Origin: an uncultured Cocleimonas sp. | GTDB taxonomy: Bacteria; Pseudomonadota; Gammaproteobacteria; Thiotrichales; Thiotrichaceae | NCBI GenBank assembly: GCA_937974135.1 | Contig: CALJIH010000076.1 | Location: forward strand, 1-11,465 | Direction: 5' to 3' | Length of the DNA: 11,465 nucleotides | In this document: piece after piece, positions 1 through 7,013 of the stretch | How positions within the stretch are numbered: the stretch's first letter is position 1 | Layout: the number at the start of each line of letters is the position of its first letter | The notes under the pieces: model-generated | What the model was told of the DNA's origin: nothing | Database searches by the model: none | What the model saw: the letters and a program-made list of their open reading frames with translations, nothing else | Program-made: the position numbers and the translations under genes

Positions 1-176
1 AGCAAACACTCCAGCATCGAATAGATCGAGAACAACAAATTATCGCTTTACTTGATCAGGGTAAAGACGAAGATACTATTGTTGGAGATTTATACAGCGG
101 TTTAGATAAACGCTTATTGCCTTTGGCTCATCAAAACGTGCGACAGCATATTAAAAAGATTCGAGCTGAAAATTAA
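1..176 (+). CDS. MBL-fold hydrolase, C-terminal fragment (5' end outside window)
   Basis: Only the last 57 codons are visible, read from base 3 to a TAA at 174-176; the gene starts left of the window. The translated tail begins QTLQHRIDREQQIIALLDQG and ends in QNVRQHIKKIRAEN. The pattern 'HRxxRExQIxxLL ... IVxxLY ... L.PLAxxNVxxHIxKI' is what I know from the C-terminal winged-helix domain of LACTB2-like metallo-beta-lactamase-fold hydrolases, in which it follows the zinc-binding catalytic domain. That catalytic domain, with its HxHxDH motif, would lie outside the window, so the assignment rests on the tail alone. The gene converges on the minus-strand operon and the inverted repeat at 240-329 lies just beyond its stop. 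Substrate unknown. Confidence 0.6.
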   Translation, partial: QTLQHRIDREQQIIALLDQGKDEDTIVGDLYSGLDKRLLPLAHQNVRQHIKKIRAEN

Positions 177-239
177 CCAATCAAACATATTCGATTCCAA
201 AGTGTGTTAATTATGGCTTAAACCAAACTATAAATGCTT

Positions 240-329
240 AAAAGTAGGGGGGTGTCTTTTATCAGTAAATATCTTCAAGAAACGCGATTAAATAGATATC
301 AATTGATAAAAAGACACCCCCCCACTTTT
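240..329. repeat. Long imperfect inverted repeat (REP/MITE-like palindrome or bidirectional terminator)
   Basis: The left arm (240-273) and the complement of the right arm (295-329) share AAAAGT, a seven-base purine/G run, TGTC, a T run, ATCA and, after four mismatched bases, ATATC. The loop is about 21 bases. The arms differ by one substitution in the G run (A246 against a G at 323 read on the other strand), one extra T, and the four-base mismatch block. The element sits between two convergent genes. Both outer ends read out through CTTTT, so it could stop transcription from both sides. The GTAG/GTGG plus G-rich arm design also resembles REP or MITE palindromes mobilised by Y1 (RAYT/IS200-type) transposases, but no transposase is present here. 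Structure is certain; identity is not. Confidence 0.8.
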
Positions 330-354
330 GATCGCTTTAGCTGTTATTTAGACA

Positions 355-669
355 CTATTCGCGAGGAGGAAGTCCATGAACCATGGTTAAAAATTCCATA
401 CGCGTTCCGGCTCGTCGATGCTCTGAAATAGCTTGGTATTCTGGGTCATCGTACCAATTTTTAGCCACCTCTTCGGATGGAAAACTAAAAAGTATCATTC
501 GACCTTCTCTTGGTGAAAAGCCTTCTAAGTTAATGGCATTGTCGTCATAGGTAATGAATGTACCATTGTATTTTTTCAAAAGGCTGAAAAAGTTTTTTTC
601 ATATTTTCTATATTCAACAGCATCGGAAACTGACAAATTTACTACCATATATACGGGTATATCGCTCAT
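355..669 (-). CDS. DUF1330 domain-containing protein
   Basis: A 104-residue protein spanning essentially one DUF1330 domain, a small ferredoxin-like alpha/beta-barrel fold related to EthD/ABM-type dimeric proteins. Visible family hallmarks are the opening VVNLSVSDAVEYRKYEKNFF, a central YDD...LEG segment, FPSEEVAKNWYDDPEYQ, and SEHRRAGT near residues 82-89. The length is normal for the family. The ATG at 669 has a good Shine-Dalgarno, AAAGGAG, about six bases upstream. It is the last gene of the minus-strand row, 51 bases after the CoA-transferase, and is probably co-transcribed. DUF1330 proteins have no firmly established reaction; several lie beside catabolic genes. A role here as a small accessory or ligand-binding protein is speculation. 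The family call is confident. Confidence 0.88.
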   Translation of the reverse strand: MSDIPVYMVVNLSVSDAVEYRKYEKNFFSLLKKYNGTFITYDDNAINLEGFSPREGRMILFSFPSEEVAKNWYDDPEYQAISEHRRAGTRMEFLTMVHGLPPRE

Positions 670-720
670 ATTACTCTCCTTTAACTTTTCTCTAATTAGT
701 GTCGGTTGGTGATAGCATTA

Positions 721-1848
721 TCAATTGTTTTTAAGCCAATCTATGACTACTTCATTGCCGACTTGTTTAGACACTTCGTAACATACTTCTTCATTAATTG
801 TTGGGGCATTGTTAATCCACGCTGGGTATCTTGGGCAAACACCATTTAATGAGTCACGCTCGATTATCTGAGGGTGTACAAGCACTTCATCTGGGAACAA
901 AATTGGTTCATAGCAACAATCTACCTCTTTGAATACATCATTCCAATGGCTTAATGGTTTTGTCTTAAAAAGCTCACTTATCGCTTGGATTAAATCGGAT
1001 TGTGGTAATGGTTCTGATTGGCGATTAATCCATTCAGGCATAGAGACCGCTTCACAAAAAGCTACCCAAAATTTTGTCTCTAAAGGGGCGAGAGCAATAA
1101 AGCGAGCGTCGGCAGTTTGGTAAATATTGTAACAAGCTGCTCCACCATTTAAGACGAAGGTTTCTTTGTTTGAATTGCTTGCTTGAAACTTTATATATTG
1201 CCAAGCTAATGCAGCTTCATACAAGCTGATATCAATAAAAACACCAGAGTTAGAATGAGTACGGCTCAATAAAGCGGCGAGTATAGTATTAGCGGCTTGC
1301 ATTGCACCTGCATGATCTGCCACCGGTGGAAAAGAGATGTTAGGCTGTGAGTTGTCTGAGTTACTTAGTGCGCCACTCAAGGCGCAATATGTAAGGTCGT
1401 GCCCAGCCTTTTGTGCGTAAGGACCATTTTGGCCGAAGCCAGAAATTGCGCAATGAATTAATCTTGGGTTGAGTTGTTTAAGTGTGTCCCGGTCAAAGCC
1501 TAATTTAGCCAATACCCCTGGTCTAAAAGATTCTAACAAGACATCGGCATTCTTTATTAGTTTGCTGAGGAGTTTTCTTCCAGAATTTTCTTTTAAGTTT
1601 ATCTTAACAACACGCTTACCACGATTTAAGTGTTGGTAAATAGAAGAATGGTGTTTATTTACTTTCGCAGCAGGTGAGTTTGGAATAGCCATAAAATGTC
1701 GCATAGGATCACCTTCTGGCGGTTCTACTTTTATGACATCAGCTCCAAGATCTGCCAGTTGCCTAGTTGCAAAAGGGCCGGGGATATACTGAGAAAGATC
1801 GAGTATTTTAAAGTTTGTTAAAAACGAATGGGTATGATTTTCACTCAC
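721..1848 (-). CDS. CaiB/BaiF-family CoA-transferase or alpha-methylacyl-CoA racemase-like protein
   Basis: A 375-residue class III CoA-transferase-fold protein, close to the usual 360-400 residues. The N-terminus shows ILDLSQYIPGPFATRQLADLGADVIKVEPPEGD, the Rossmann-like start of the family, followed by ESFRPGVLAKLG (106-117) and SGFGQNGPYAQKAGHD (136-151). In alpha-methylacyl-CoA racemases the catalytic pair is a His in 'GHD' and an Asp in a downstream 'D..G' motif. Here H150, D151 and D178 (in PPVADHAG) fit, so it is probably active and racemase-like, although CoA transfer is equally possible. Translation appears to start at GTG (1846-1848), since the next in-frame Met falls inside the conserved domain. 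The upstream AAGAGA is a weak ribosome site. It begins 11 bases after the PaaK-like gene stops. A racemase would suit methyl-branched acyl-CoA substrates; this is inference. Confidence 0.87.
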   Translation of the reverse strand: MSENHTHSFLTNFKILDLSQYIPGPFATRQLADLGADVIKVEPPEGDPMRHFMAIPNSPAAKVNKHHSSIYQHLNRGKRVVKINLKENSGRKLLSKLIKNADVLLESFRPGVLAKLGFDRDTLKQLNPRLIHCAISGFGQNGPYAQKAGHDLTYCALSGALSNSDNSQPNISFPPVADHAGAMQAANTILAALLSRTHSNSGVFIDISLYEAALAWQYIKFQASNSNKETFVLNGGAACYNIYQTADARFIALAPLETKFWVAFCEAVSMPEWINRQSEPLPQSDLIQAISELFKTKPLSHWNDVFKEVDCCYEPILFPDEVLVHPQIIERDSLNGVCPRYPAWINNAPTINEEVCYEVSKQVGNEVVIDWLKNN

Positions 1849-1859
1849 TTTCTCTTATC

Positions 1860-3092
1860 TTAGTCGTATTGTCTGGCATCTTCGATAATAGTGCCATCGT
1901 TGGGTAAACTTCCAACATGAACAAATTCTACTTCCCCACGTAACTTGCAAATTTCTCGTATGCTGTTACAAATTTCATTATTGAGATCATCAGAAGCTTG
2001 ATTGGTCTCACATTTAAGCGTTAATTGATCGCTTTGATCTTGCCATTCAATGACTAAACGTGTTTTGTTTAACTCTGGGTGACGCTTAAAGACTTTATCT
2101 ACCTGTTCTGGATGCACGAACATACCTCGAACTTTTGCCGTTTGATCGGCTCTACCCATCCAACCTTTAATGCGTTTATTTGTTCTACCACATGAACTTT
2201 GGCCATCCATAATCGCTGATAAATCTCCAGTTGCAAAACGGATGAGCGGATATTCAGGATTAAAGCTGGTAACGATAACTTCGCCAACCTCACCATCTGG
2301 TACAGGATCTCCGGTACCTGGTCTAACGATTTCAAGGTAGATACCTTCATCGACGATTAATCCTTCTTGCGCACTTGACTCGTAGGCAATTAAGCCAAGA
2401 TCAGCAGATGAATAACATTGGTACACAGAAATTCCTTTCTCGAGAAAAGCTTCTCGAATAGAAGGGGGAAGTGCTTCACCAGTAACAAGCGCTTTAGTAA
2501 TTGAGCTTACATCTGCTTCAAGAGATACTGCTTTTTCTAAAATAATTTTTAAGAAAGAGGGTGTACCAATATATGCATCGGGTTTTAAGTCTGCGATAGT
2601 CTGTACTTGTAATTCCGTTTGACCAGTTCCTGCAGGAATAACTGCGCAGCCTAGACTGTGCGCACCACTATCAAACATAATACCTGCAGGAGTAAAATGA
2701 TAGGAGAAACAATTATGTGCGATGTCTCCTGATCTAAATCCTGCTGCATATAAAGATCGTCCGAAACGAGCAAAATCTTCTTTTTTAGTGCCTGGTTCGT
2801 AAATCGGGCCAGGTGATGCAAAAATATGAGAAATCTCAATACTTTTGGAAATCAAACCACCAAAGGGCCTGTCCTTCTTTTGTAGTTTTATGAGTTCTGA
2901 CTTGCGTGTAATAGGAAGTTTCGCTATATCATTTATTGATGTAATTGAAGCTGGATCAATATCCTTTAACAATGATGCATATGCCGTTGTATTTGCTTTG
3001 GCATGTGCTACTTGCTTGGCCACAGCCTTAACTAAAGCTTGTTCACGATCGGGCAGTGTTCGGGTTTCAAGGGCATCGTAATATTCAGTCAT
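1860..3092 (-). CDS. PaaK-like AMP-binding protein (phenylacetate-CoA ligase family)
   Basis: A 410-residue protein of the ANL superfamily, nearest to phenylacetate-CoA ligase (PaaK), which is about 430 residues. Family landmarks are LPITRKSEL (59-67), YIGTPSFLKIILEKA (174-188), TGEALP (204-209), an A5-like YSSADLG (227-233), ATGD (287-290) and an A8 hinge region GRADQTAKVRG...HPEQV (313-331). Two catalytic motifs differ from standard PaaK. The phosphate-binding A3 loop, usually SSGTTGxP, reads FASPGPIYEPG (91-101). The site of the C-terminal adenylation lysine holds Thr401, in NDGTIIED. It may therefore be an altered or specialised ligase, or a non-catalytic homologue. The frame is intact over its full length, which argues against decay. 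The ATG at 3092 fits the family N-terminus but has only a weak upstream Shine-Dalgarno. Substrate unknown, probably an organic acid. Confidence 0.85.
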   Translation of the reverse strand: MTEYYDALETRTLPDREQALVKAVAKQVAHAKANTTAYASLLKDIDPASITSINDIAKLPITRKSELIKLQKKDRPFGGLISKSIEISHIFASPGPIYEPGTKKEDFARFGRSLYAAGFRSGDIAHNCFSYHFTPAGIMFDSGAHSLGCAVIPAGTGQTELQVQTIADLKPDAYIGTPSFLKIILEKAVSLEADVSSITKALVTGEALPPSIREAFLEKGISVYQCYSSADLGLIAYESSAQEGLIVDEGIYLEIVRPGTGDPVPDGEVGEVIVTSFNPEYPLIRFATGDLSAIMDGQSSCGRTNKRIKGWMGRADQTAKVRGMFVHPEQVDKVFKRHPELNKTRLVIEWQDQSDQLTLKCETNQASDDLNNEICNSIREICKLRGEVEFVHVGSLPNDGTIIEDARQYD

Positions 3093-3149
3093 TTTGAATA
3101 AAGTCTCACTAAAATTTATCTTATAGTTTGTAAATGTATTTGTTGATTA

Positions 3150-3620
3150 TCATTTCATAGTATCTGGCATTTTAACGGCAACAACAGTTCCTTTAGCACA
3201 AACGATGTCGTTCGCAGAAAGAGTAATATCTACAATTATTTTTCGCTCTTTCACTTCTGAAAAAGTACCAATAAGTTCAAGTTCAGCGGTGATTGGAGTA
3301 GGGGCTAAATAACTGACATTTAAGGCACCTGTGACAAAACGATGTGGATCTGATTTACCAGTAGCAAGCACCGCTTGTTTATAAGCCATCGCTGAAGCAC
3401 TACCAGTGCCATGACAGTCAATCAATGAAGCTAGTAACCCACCATATACAAAACCTGGAATAGCGGTGTGATAGGTTTCTGGAATAAAATGAGCAATAGT
3501 TATATCTTCATCTCCAATCCAGTAGCTTTTTAATTGATGCCCTTCGCTATTGTTTTTACCACAGCCATAGCAATGGGCTAAATCATCTGGGTAGGAATCT
3601 TGGAAAGCAGAATTGTTCAC
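3150..3620 (-). CDS. PaaI-family hotdog-fold acyl-CoA thioesterase
   Basis: A 156-residue single-domain hotdog protein. It starts with a CYGCGKNN segment (Cys17, Cys20) typical of the THEM4/PaaI-like subgroup, followed by GFVYGGLLASLIDCHGTGSA (56-75), the central hotdog helix. Asp68 sits in the position of the catalytic acid. The remaining strands include SYLAPTPI and KERKIIVDITL. Such enzymes hydrolyse acyl-CoA or aryl-CoA thioesters in the cytoplasm and often free CoA from dead-end intermediates. The start is GTG (3618-3620), 13 bases after the livF stop, with an AAGAGA purine stretch upstream; no in-frame ATG offers a better start. It lies between livF and the PaaK-like gene, which suggests CoA housekeeping for the substrate brought in by the transporter. 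Family call firm, substrate unknown. Confidence 0.88.
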   Translation of the reverse strand: MNNSAFQDSYPDDLAHCYGCGKNNSEGHQLKSYWIGDEDITIAHFIPETYHTAIPGFVYGGLLASLIDCHGTGSASAMAYKQAVLATGKSDPHRFVTGALNVSYLAPTPITAELELIGTFSEVKERKIIVDITLSANDIVCAKGTVVAVKMPDTMK

Positions 3621-3633
3621 TTTGTGATTTCTC

Positions 3634-4446
3634 TTAAGCTAACCAACGCTTACGACGACGGTAATGTTTAACATCGCGGAAGCTCTTTTTATCTCCATCG
3701 CTGATACCGAGGTAGAATTCTTTAACGTCCTCATTTTCAGATAGTGCTTTAGCTTCACCATCCATCACTACGCGACCGTTTTCTAAAATATAACCATAAG
3801 TAGCATAGCGTAATGCAACCGAGACATTTTGCTCGGCGAGTAAAAACGTAACGCCTTCTTTTTCATTAAGCGACTTTACGATTTCAAAGATTTCTTCAAC
3901 CAATTGAGGAGCAAGCCCCATTGATGGTTCATCTAAAAGTATTAATTTAGGTCTTGCCATCAATGCACGACCTACAGCAACCATTTGCTGTTCTCCACCA
4001 GAGGTATAACCTGCTTGGCTTTTGCGACGCTCTCTTAAACGTGGAAAATAGTTATAGACCTTTTCCAGATCATCGGCGATGGCTTTGCGTCCATCTTTGC
4101 GAGTGTAGGCACCTGTTAATAAGTTTTCTTCCACAGTTAAATGTTCAAAGCAGTGGCGTCCTTCCATTACCTGGACAACTCCTTTTTTAACTAACTCTGT
4201 AGGTGTAAGATCCTCGATCTGATCTCCTTGAAAAGTAATCGAACCTTTGGTTACTTCACCACGTTCGGTTTTCAGGATATTAGAAATAGATTTAATGGTT
4301 GTCGTTTTACCTGCACCGTTTGCACCTAATAAAGCTACGATACCACCTTTAGGTACATCTAAAGATACACCTTTAAGTACTAGAATGACGTGATCATAGA
4401 TCACTTCGATATTCTTAATACTGAGGATATTATTTTCTGTCGACAT
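3634..4446 (-). CDS. livF: LivF-type ABC transporter ATPase
   Basis: One of the two cytoplasmic ATPases of a HAAT-family importer. Walker A is GANGAGKT (41-48), the Q-loop Gln is at 92, the signature is TSGGEQQ (148-154), and Walker B is LILLDEP (168-174). The switch motif is AEQN (204-207), the LivF-type substitute for the canonical H-loop. At 270 residues it is longer than the usual 235-240 of LivF. The extra part is a basic C-terminal tail from about 250 that ends HYRRRKRWLA. The gene is separated from the rest of the transporter by the binding-protein gene and two hairpins, and its own Shine-Dalgarno is weak, so it is probably translated at a lower level than the binding protein. It would pair with LivG on the LivH/LivM channel. 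The ligand is likely not simply leucine, given the neighbours. Confidence 0.93.
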   Translation of the reverse strand: MSTENNILSIKNIEVIYDHVILVLKGVSLDVPKGGIVALLGANGAGKTTTIKSISNILKTERGEVTKGSITFQGDQIEDLTPTELVKKGVVQVMEGRHCFEHLTVEENLLTGAYTRKDGRKAIADDLEKVYNYFPRLRERRKSQAGYTSGGEQQMVAVGRALMARPKLILLDEPSMGLAPQLVEEIFEIVKSLNEKEGVTFLLAEQNVSVALRYATYGYILENGRVVMDGEAKALSENEDVKEFYLGISDGDKKSFRDVKHYRRRKRWLA

Positions 4447-4493
4447 AATTAACTATTACCAGGTTTAAATTTATAAAGTAATTAAGGGAGTTG

Positions 4494-4518
4494 AGAGTCT
4501 CCTAAAAAAGGAGACTCT
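4494..4518 (-). promoter_or_regulatory. Strong intercistronic RNA hairpin between binding-protein gene and livF
   Basis: AGAGTCTCC (4494-4502) and GGAGACTCT (4510-4518) pair perfectly over nine bases, with one further T-A pair closing an A/T loop. In the minus-strand transcript the hairpin lies about 50 bases after the binding-protein stop and just before livF. No proper U run follows the stem, so it looks like an mRNA-stabilising or partially attenuating hairpin rather than a full terminator. Such elements commonly raise binding-protein levels above those of the other transporter subunits. The structure is directly visible; the role is inferred. Confidence 0.75.
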
Positions 4519-4536
4519 TCTTGTAAAGATCTAATT

Positions 4537-4556
4537 TTATAGTTTTGTAACTATAA
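4537..4556 (-). promoter_or_regulatory. Second small A/U-rich hairpin after the binding-protein gene
   Basis: TATAGTT (4538-4544) pairs with AACTATA (4549-4555) around a TTGT loop, and T4537-A4556 extends the stem to eight pairs. It lies about 15 bases past the binding-protein stop on the minus strand and immediately precedes the stronger hairpin at 4494-4518. It is A/U-rich and weak on its own. Together the two may shield the 3' end of the upstream message. Confidence 0.5.
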
Positions 4557-4570
4557 GCATTTAGATTGTC

Positions 4571-5863
4571 TTACTTACAATCGCGTGCTTTTAGACTGTT
4601 CTCTTTTGCATACGCGGATGAATCTTCTGCAATTAATGGGTCAATTACTGAGCGATCTGACTCAACGAATTCAGTAATTAGTTTCCACTTCTTAGCTTTT
4701 GCATCCCACTGTTGCATTGCAGCCAGACCAGGCCCACCATGATTTTCACAACTAACATTTATTTCTGGACCAAAACCTTCCAATCCAAGCGTTTTTAAAC
4801 GTGCGTTGTCAATCTTTAGAGACTCCATGCCATCACGCATTTGTCCACTTGTGATATCTTTAGTGTTGTGTATTTTCTGAGCGTTTGCAGTTGCTTCAGC
4901 TGCCAGCATAGCTGCATACATACCACGGTTGTAAAGAGCAGTACCAATATTGCTACCATCACCTGCGGCTTTACCTGCATCTTTAACGTATTTCTTGATA
5001 TCGTCAAAAACTGGATAGTCATCACCTACACCATGAAAGGTTACAGCTTTATAACCATTTGATTTTTCACCAGCTGGTAATACGTCATTCTCAGAACCAG
5101 ACCACCAAATGCCTATGAACTTACTCATATCAAAACGAATATTGGTGGCTTCTTTAATCGCTACCTGATTCATTACACCCCAACCATACATAATGATGTA
5201 ATCTGGACGATCACGACGAAGTTGTAACCATTGCGATTTTTGTTCTTGACCTGGGTGGTCAACAGGAACCAACGTCAACTTGTATCCATGCTTTTTTGCT
5301 AGCTCTTCAAGCGTACGAATAGGCTCTTTACCATACGCAGAGTTATGATAAAGCAAAGAAATTTTCTTATCTTTCAAATCTCCTTTTTCTTCATCAGAGA
5401 TATGCTTGATGATTACAGATGCACCATCCCAATAGTTAGCAGGGTAATTGAATACATGACTGAAAACTTTTCCGTTTGCAGCTGAAGTACGACCATAACC
5501 CATTGAGTGTAAAGGAATATTATCAGCTGTTACTTTAGGGATTAACTGATACGTAATACCTGTTGAAAGTGGCTGATAAATTAAAGCCCCTTCTTTAGTA
5601 GATTCGTAACACTCAACTCCTTTAGCAGTGTTATAGGCAGTTTCACATTCAGGAGTAATGGTTTTTACTCCATTGATACCACCATCGCGCTCATTAAGTA
5701 ATGTAAAATAATCCGCGTATCCATCTGCAAATTCAGTACCATTCGGACCATATGGGCCTGTACGATAACTTAGCATTGGGTAAGTTAAATCAGCAGCTAC
5801 TGGAAACGAAGTTGCCAGAATAGTTGCTGCCACAAAAGCTGCACTAAAGTGTTTAAATTTCAT
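4571..5863 (-). CDS. Periplasmic substrate-binding protein of HAAT (branched-chain amino acid-type) ABC transporter
   Basis: A 430-residue secreted solute-binding protein of the periplasmic binding-protein family used by Liv-type importers. The signal peptide runs from MKFKHFSAAF through a hydrophobic core to PVAA, with likely cleavage before DLTYP (about residue 24). The mature part opens with MLSYRTGPYGPNGTEFADGY, a binding-site segment seen in this group. The ATG at 5863 was chosen because it has a perfect AAAGGAG ribosome site just upstream and gives a clean signal peptide; an in-frame ATG at 5893 would bury that site inside the gene. Two cysteines (in PECETAYNTAKGVECYES) could form a disulfide in the periplasm. 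At about 406 mature residues it is larger than classical LivJ/LivK (about 345), so it belongs to a long subgroup often found next to acyl-CoA genes. Ligand unknown. Confidence 0.92.
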   Translation of the reverse strand: MKFKHFSAAFVAATILATSFPVAADLTYPMLSYRTGPYGPNGTEFADGYADYFTLLNERDGGINGVKTITPECETAYNTAKGVECYESTKEGALIYQPLSTGITYQLIPKVTADNIPLHSMGYGRTSAANGKVFSHVFNYPANYWDGASVIIKHISDEEKGDLKDKKISLLYHNSAYGKEPIRTLEELAKKHGYKLTLVPVDHPGQEQKSQWLQLRRDRPDYIIMYGWGVMNQVAIKEATNIRFDMSKFIGIWWSGSENDVLPAGEKSNGYKAVTFHGVGDDYPVFDDIKKYVKDAGKAAGDGSNIGTALYNRGMYAAMLAAEATANAQKIHNTKDITSGQMRDGMESLKIDNARLKTLGLEGFGPEINVSCENHGGPGLAAMQQWDAKAKKWKLITEFVESDRSVIDPLIAEDSSAYAKENSLKARDCK

Positions 5864-5880
5864 AATTGCTCCTTTGATAT
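5864..5880 (-). promoter_or_regulatory. Ribosome binding site deciding the binding-protein start
   Basis: On the minus strand the bases before the ATG at 5863 read ATATCAAAGGAGCAATT. The AAAGGAG core is five bases from the start codon and decides in favour of 5863 over the in-frame ATG at 5893. Confidence 0.85.
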
Positions 5881-5934
5881 ATATTATTGCCAACTTGCTA
5901 AAATCTAGTTCGCCGGCGTCTTTTTAATTTCTGG

Positions 5935-7011
5935 CTAATGAGGGAACGGCCAGAGTCGTAATTTCTCTTTCGTTATGCGCCATAGCTGTGCAAGCCCATG
6001 AGGTTCAACGACAAGGAAAAACATAATAAGCCCACCAATAAAAACTAACTCGAGATGAGCGGCTAAATCAGCTGGCCAGCCAAAGCCACCAACCATAATA
6101 TTTTTCATTAATACAGGTATTAATATTAGAAATGCAGCACCAAGGAATGATCCTAAAATACTACCAAGTCCACCAACGATAACCATGAACAAGACAAGAA
6201 AAGAAACATTAATACCAAAGGCTTCTCCTGGCTCAGCGGATCCAAGGTAAACACCAAATAACATAGCACCTGCCATACCTATGTAGAATGAACTGATGGC
6301 AAAAGCTGAAAGTTTTGCTTGCAGCGGGGGAATTCCTATAATTTCAGCAGCAATATCCATATCGTGAATAGCCTTCCATGCTCGTCCAATTCTACCTCTG
6401 GTAAGGTTGCGCGCAATGAAAGCAAAAATGGTTACCAAAGTTAAACAAAATAAATAGGTTGCCCAAGAGGGTGCTGATGGACCTGAGATGGCAATTCCAA
6501 ACATGGTTCGTTCTGGAGCTGTAATCATCCCCGATGCTGAATAGTTATAAAACCACGGAATTTTATTGAACATCCATATTAAGAAAAATTGTGAAGCTAA
6601 AGTTGCAACCGCTAAGTAGAAACCTTTAATCCTTAAGCTTGGAAGTCCAAAAGCTATACCTACAAGTGCAGTAATAAGACCTGCAATAATAACTACAATA
6701 AAAATATTCATCCCGGGAAAAGCAATCATAAGCTTGTAGCAAGAATAGGCGCCTACTGCCATAAAACCACCAGTACCTAAACTGACTTGACCACAATAAC
6801 CTGTGAGGATATTTAACCCTAATGCAGCCATTGACCATACTAAGAAAGGAACTAGTACTGATTTTTCCCAATAGTCATTGATAAAAAATGGTACAACAAA
6901 AAATGCAAATCCAAGTAATATCCATATCGCATAGCGATCAAACTTTATTGGAAATGATTGCTGATCTTCAGCATAGCTGGTTTTGAAATCCCCTGATTCT
7001 CTATAAAACAT
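5935..7011 (-). CDS. livM: LivM-type ABC transporter permease
   Basis: A 358-residue polytopic inner-membrane permease, one half of the HAAT channel. Landmarks are an N-terminal cytoplasmic stretch of about 25 residues, then hydrophobic segments, the motif LNILTGYCGQVSLGTGG (66-82), the coupling segment GRIGRAWKAIHDMDIAAEIIG (206-226) that docks on the ATPases, and VIVGGLGSILGSFLGA (277-292). The C-terminus ends in a short charged tail, KEKLRLWPFPH. The ATG at 7011 lies two bases after the livH stop, with a GAGAGAG ribosome site inside the end of livH, so translation is tightly coupled. Its length is typical of LivM proteins that lack the E. coli N-terminal extension. The assignment to LivM rather than LivH follows from these motifs and the gene order. 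Confidence 0.93.
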   Translation of the reverse strand: MFYRESGDFKTSYAEDQQSFPIKFDRYAIWILLGFAFFVVPFFINDYWEKSVLVPFLVWSMAALGLNILTGYCGQVSLGTGGFMAVGAYSCYKLMIAFPGMNIFIVVIIAGLITALVGIAFGLPSLRIKGFYLAVATLASQFFLIWMFNKIPWFYNYSASGMITAPERTMFGIAISGPSAPSWATYLFCLTLVTIFAFIARNLTRGRIGRAWKAIHDMDIAAEIIGIPPLQAKLSAFAISSFYIGMAGAMLFGVYLGSAEPGEAFGINVSFLVLFMVIVGGLGSILGSFLGAAFLILIPVLMKNIMVGGFGWPADLAAHLELVFIGGLIMFFLVVEPHGLAQLWRITKEKLRLWPFPH

Positions 7012-7013
7012 GC

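Noticed and set aside
234..431. 65-codon plus-strand ORF
   Set aside because: It runs through both arms of the inverted repeat and into the antisense of the DUF1330 gene; no convincing ribosome site and no recognisable protein.
715..740. Short TGATA-GCAT-TATCA dyad at the CoA-transferase stop
   Set aside because: Only five pairs, A/T-rich and partly coding; not distinguishable from chance, so not called a terminator.
1860..3092. PaaK-like gene as a pseudogene because of altered motifs
   Set aside because: The frame is uninterrupted, the length is normal and the remaining family motifs are retained; substitution of motifs alone does not show decay.
4494..4518. Hairpin as a true rho-independent terminator
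   Set aside because: No U run follows the stem on the minus-strand transcript, and livF, needed by the transporter, lies beyond it with no promoter seen.
5864..5893. N-terminal extension of the binding protein (start at 5893)
   Set aside because: It would place the AAAGGAG ribosome site inside the coding region and put ten unneeded residues before a standard signal peptide.
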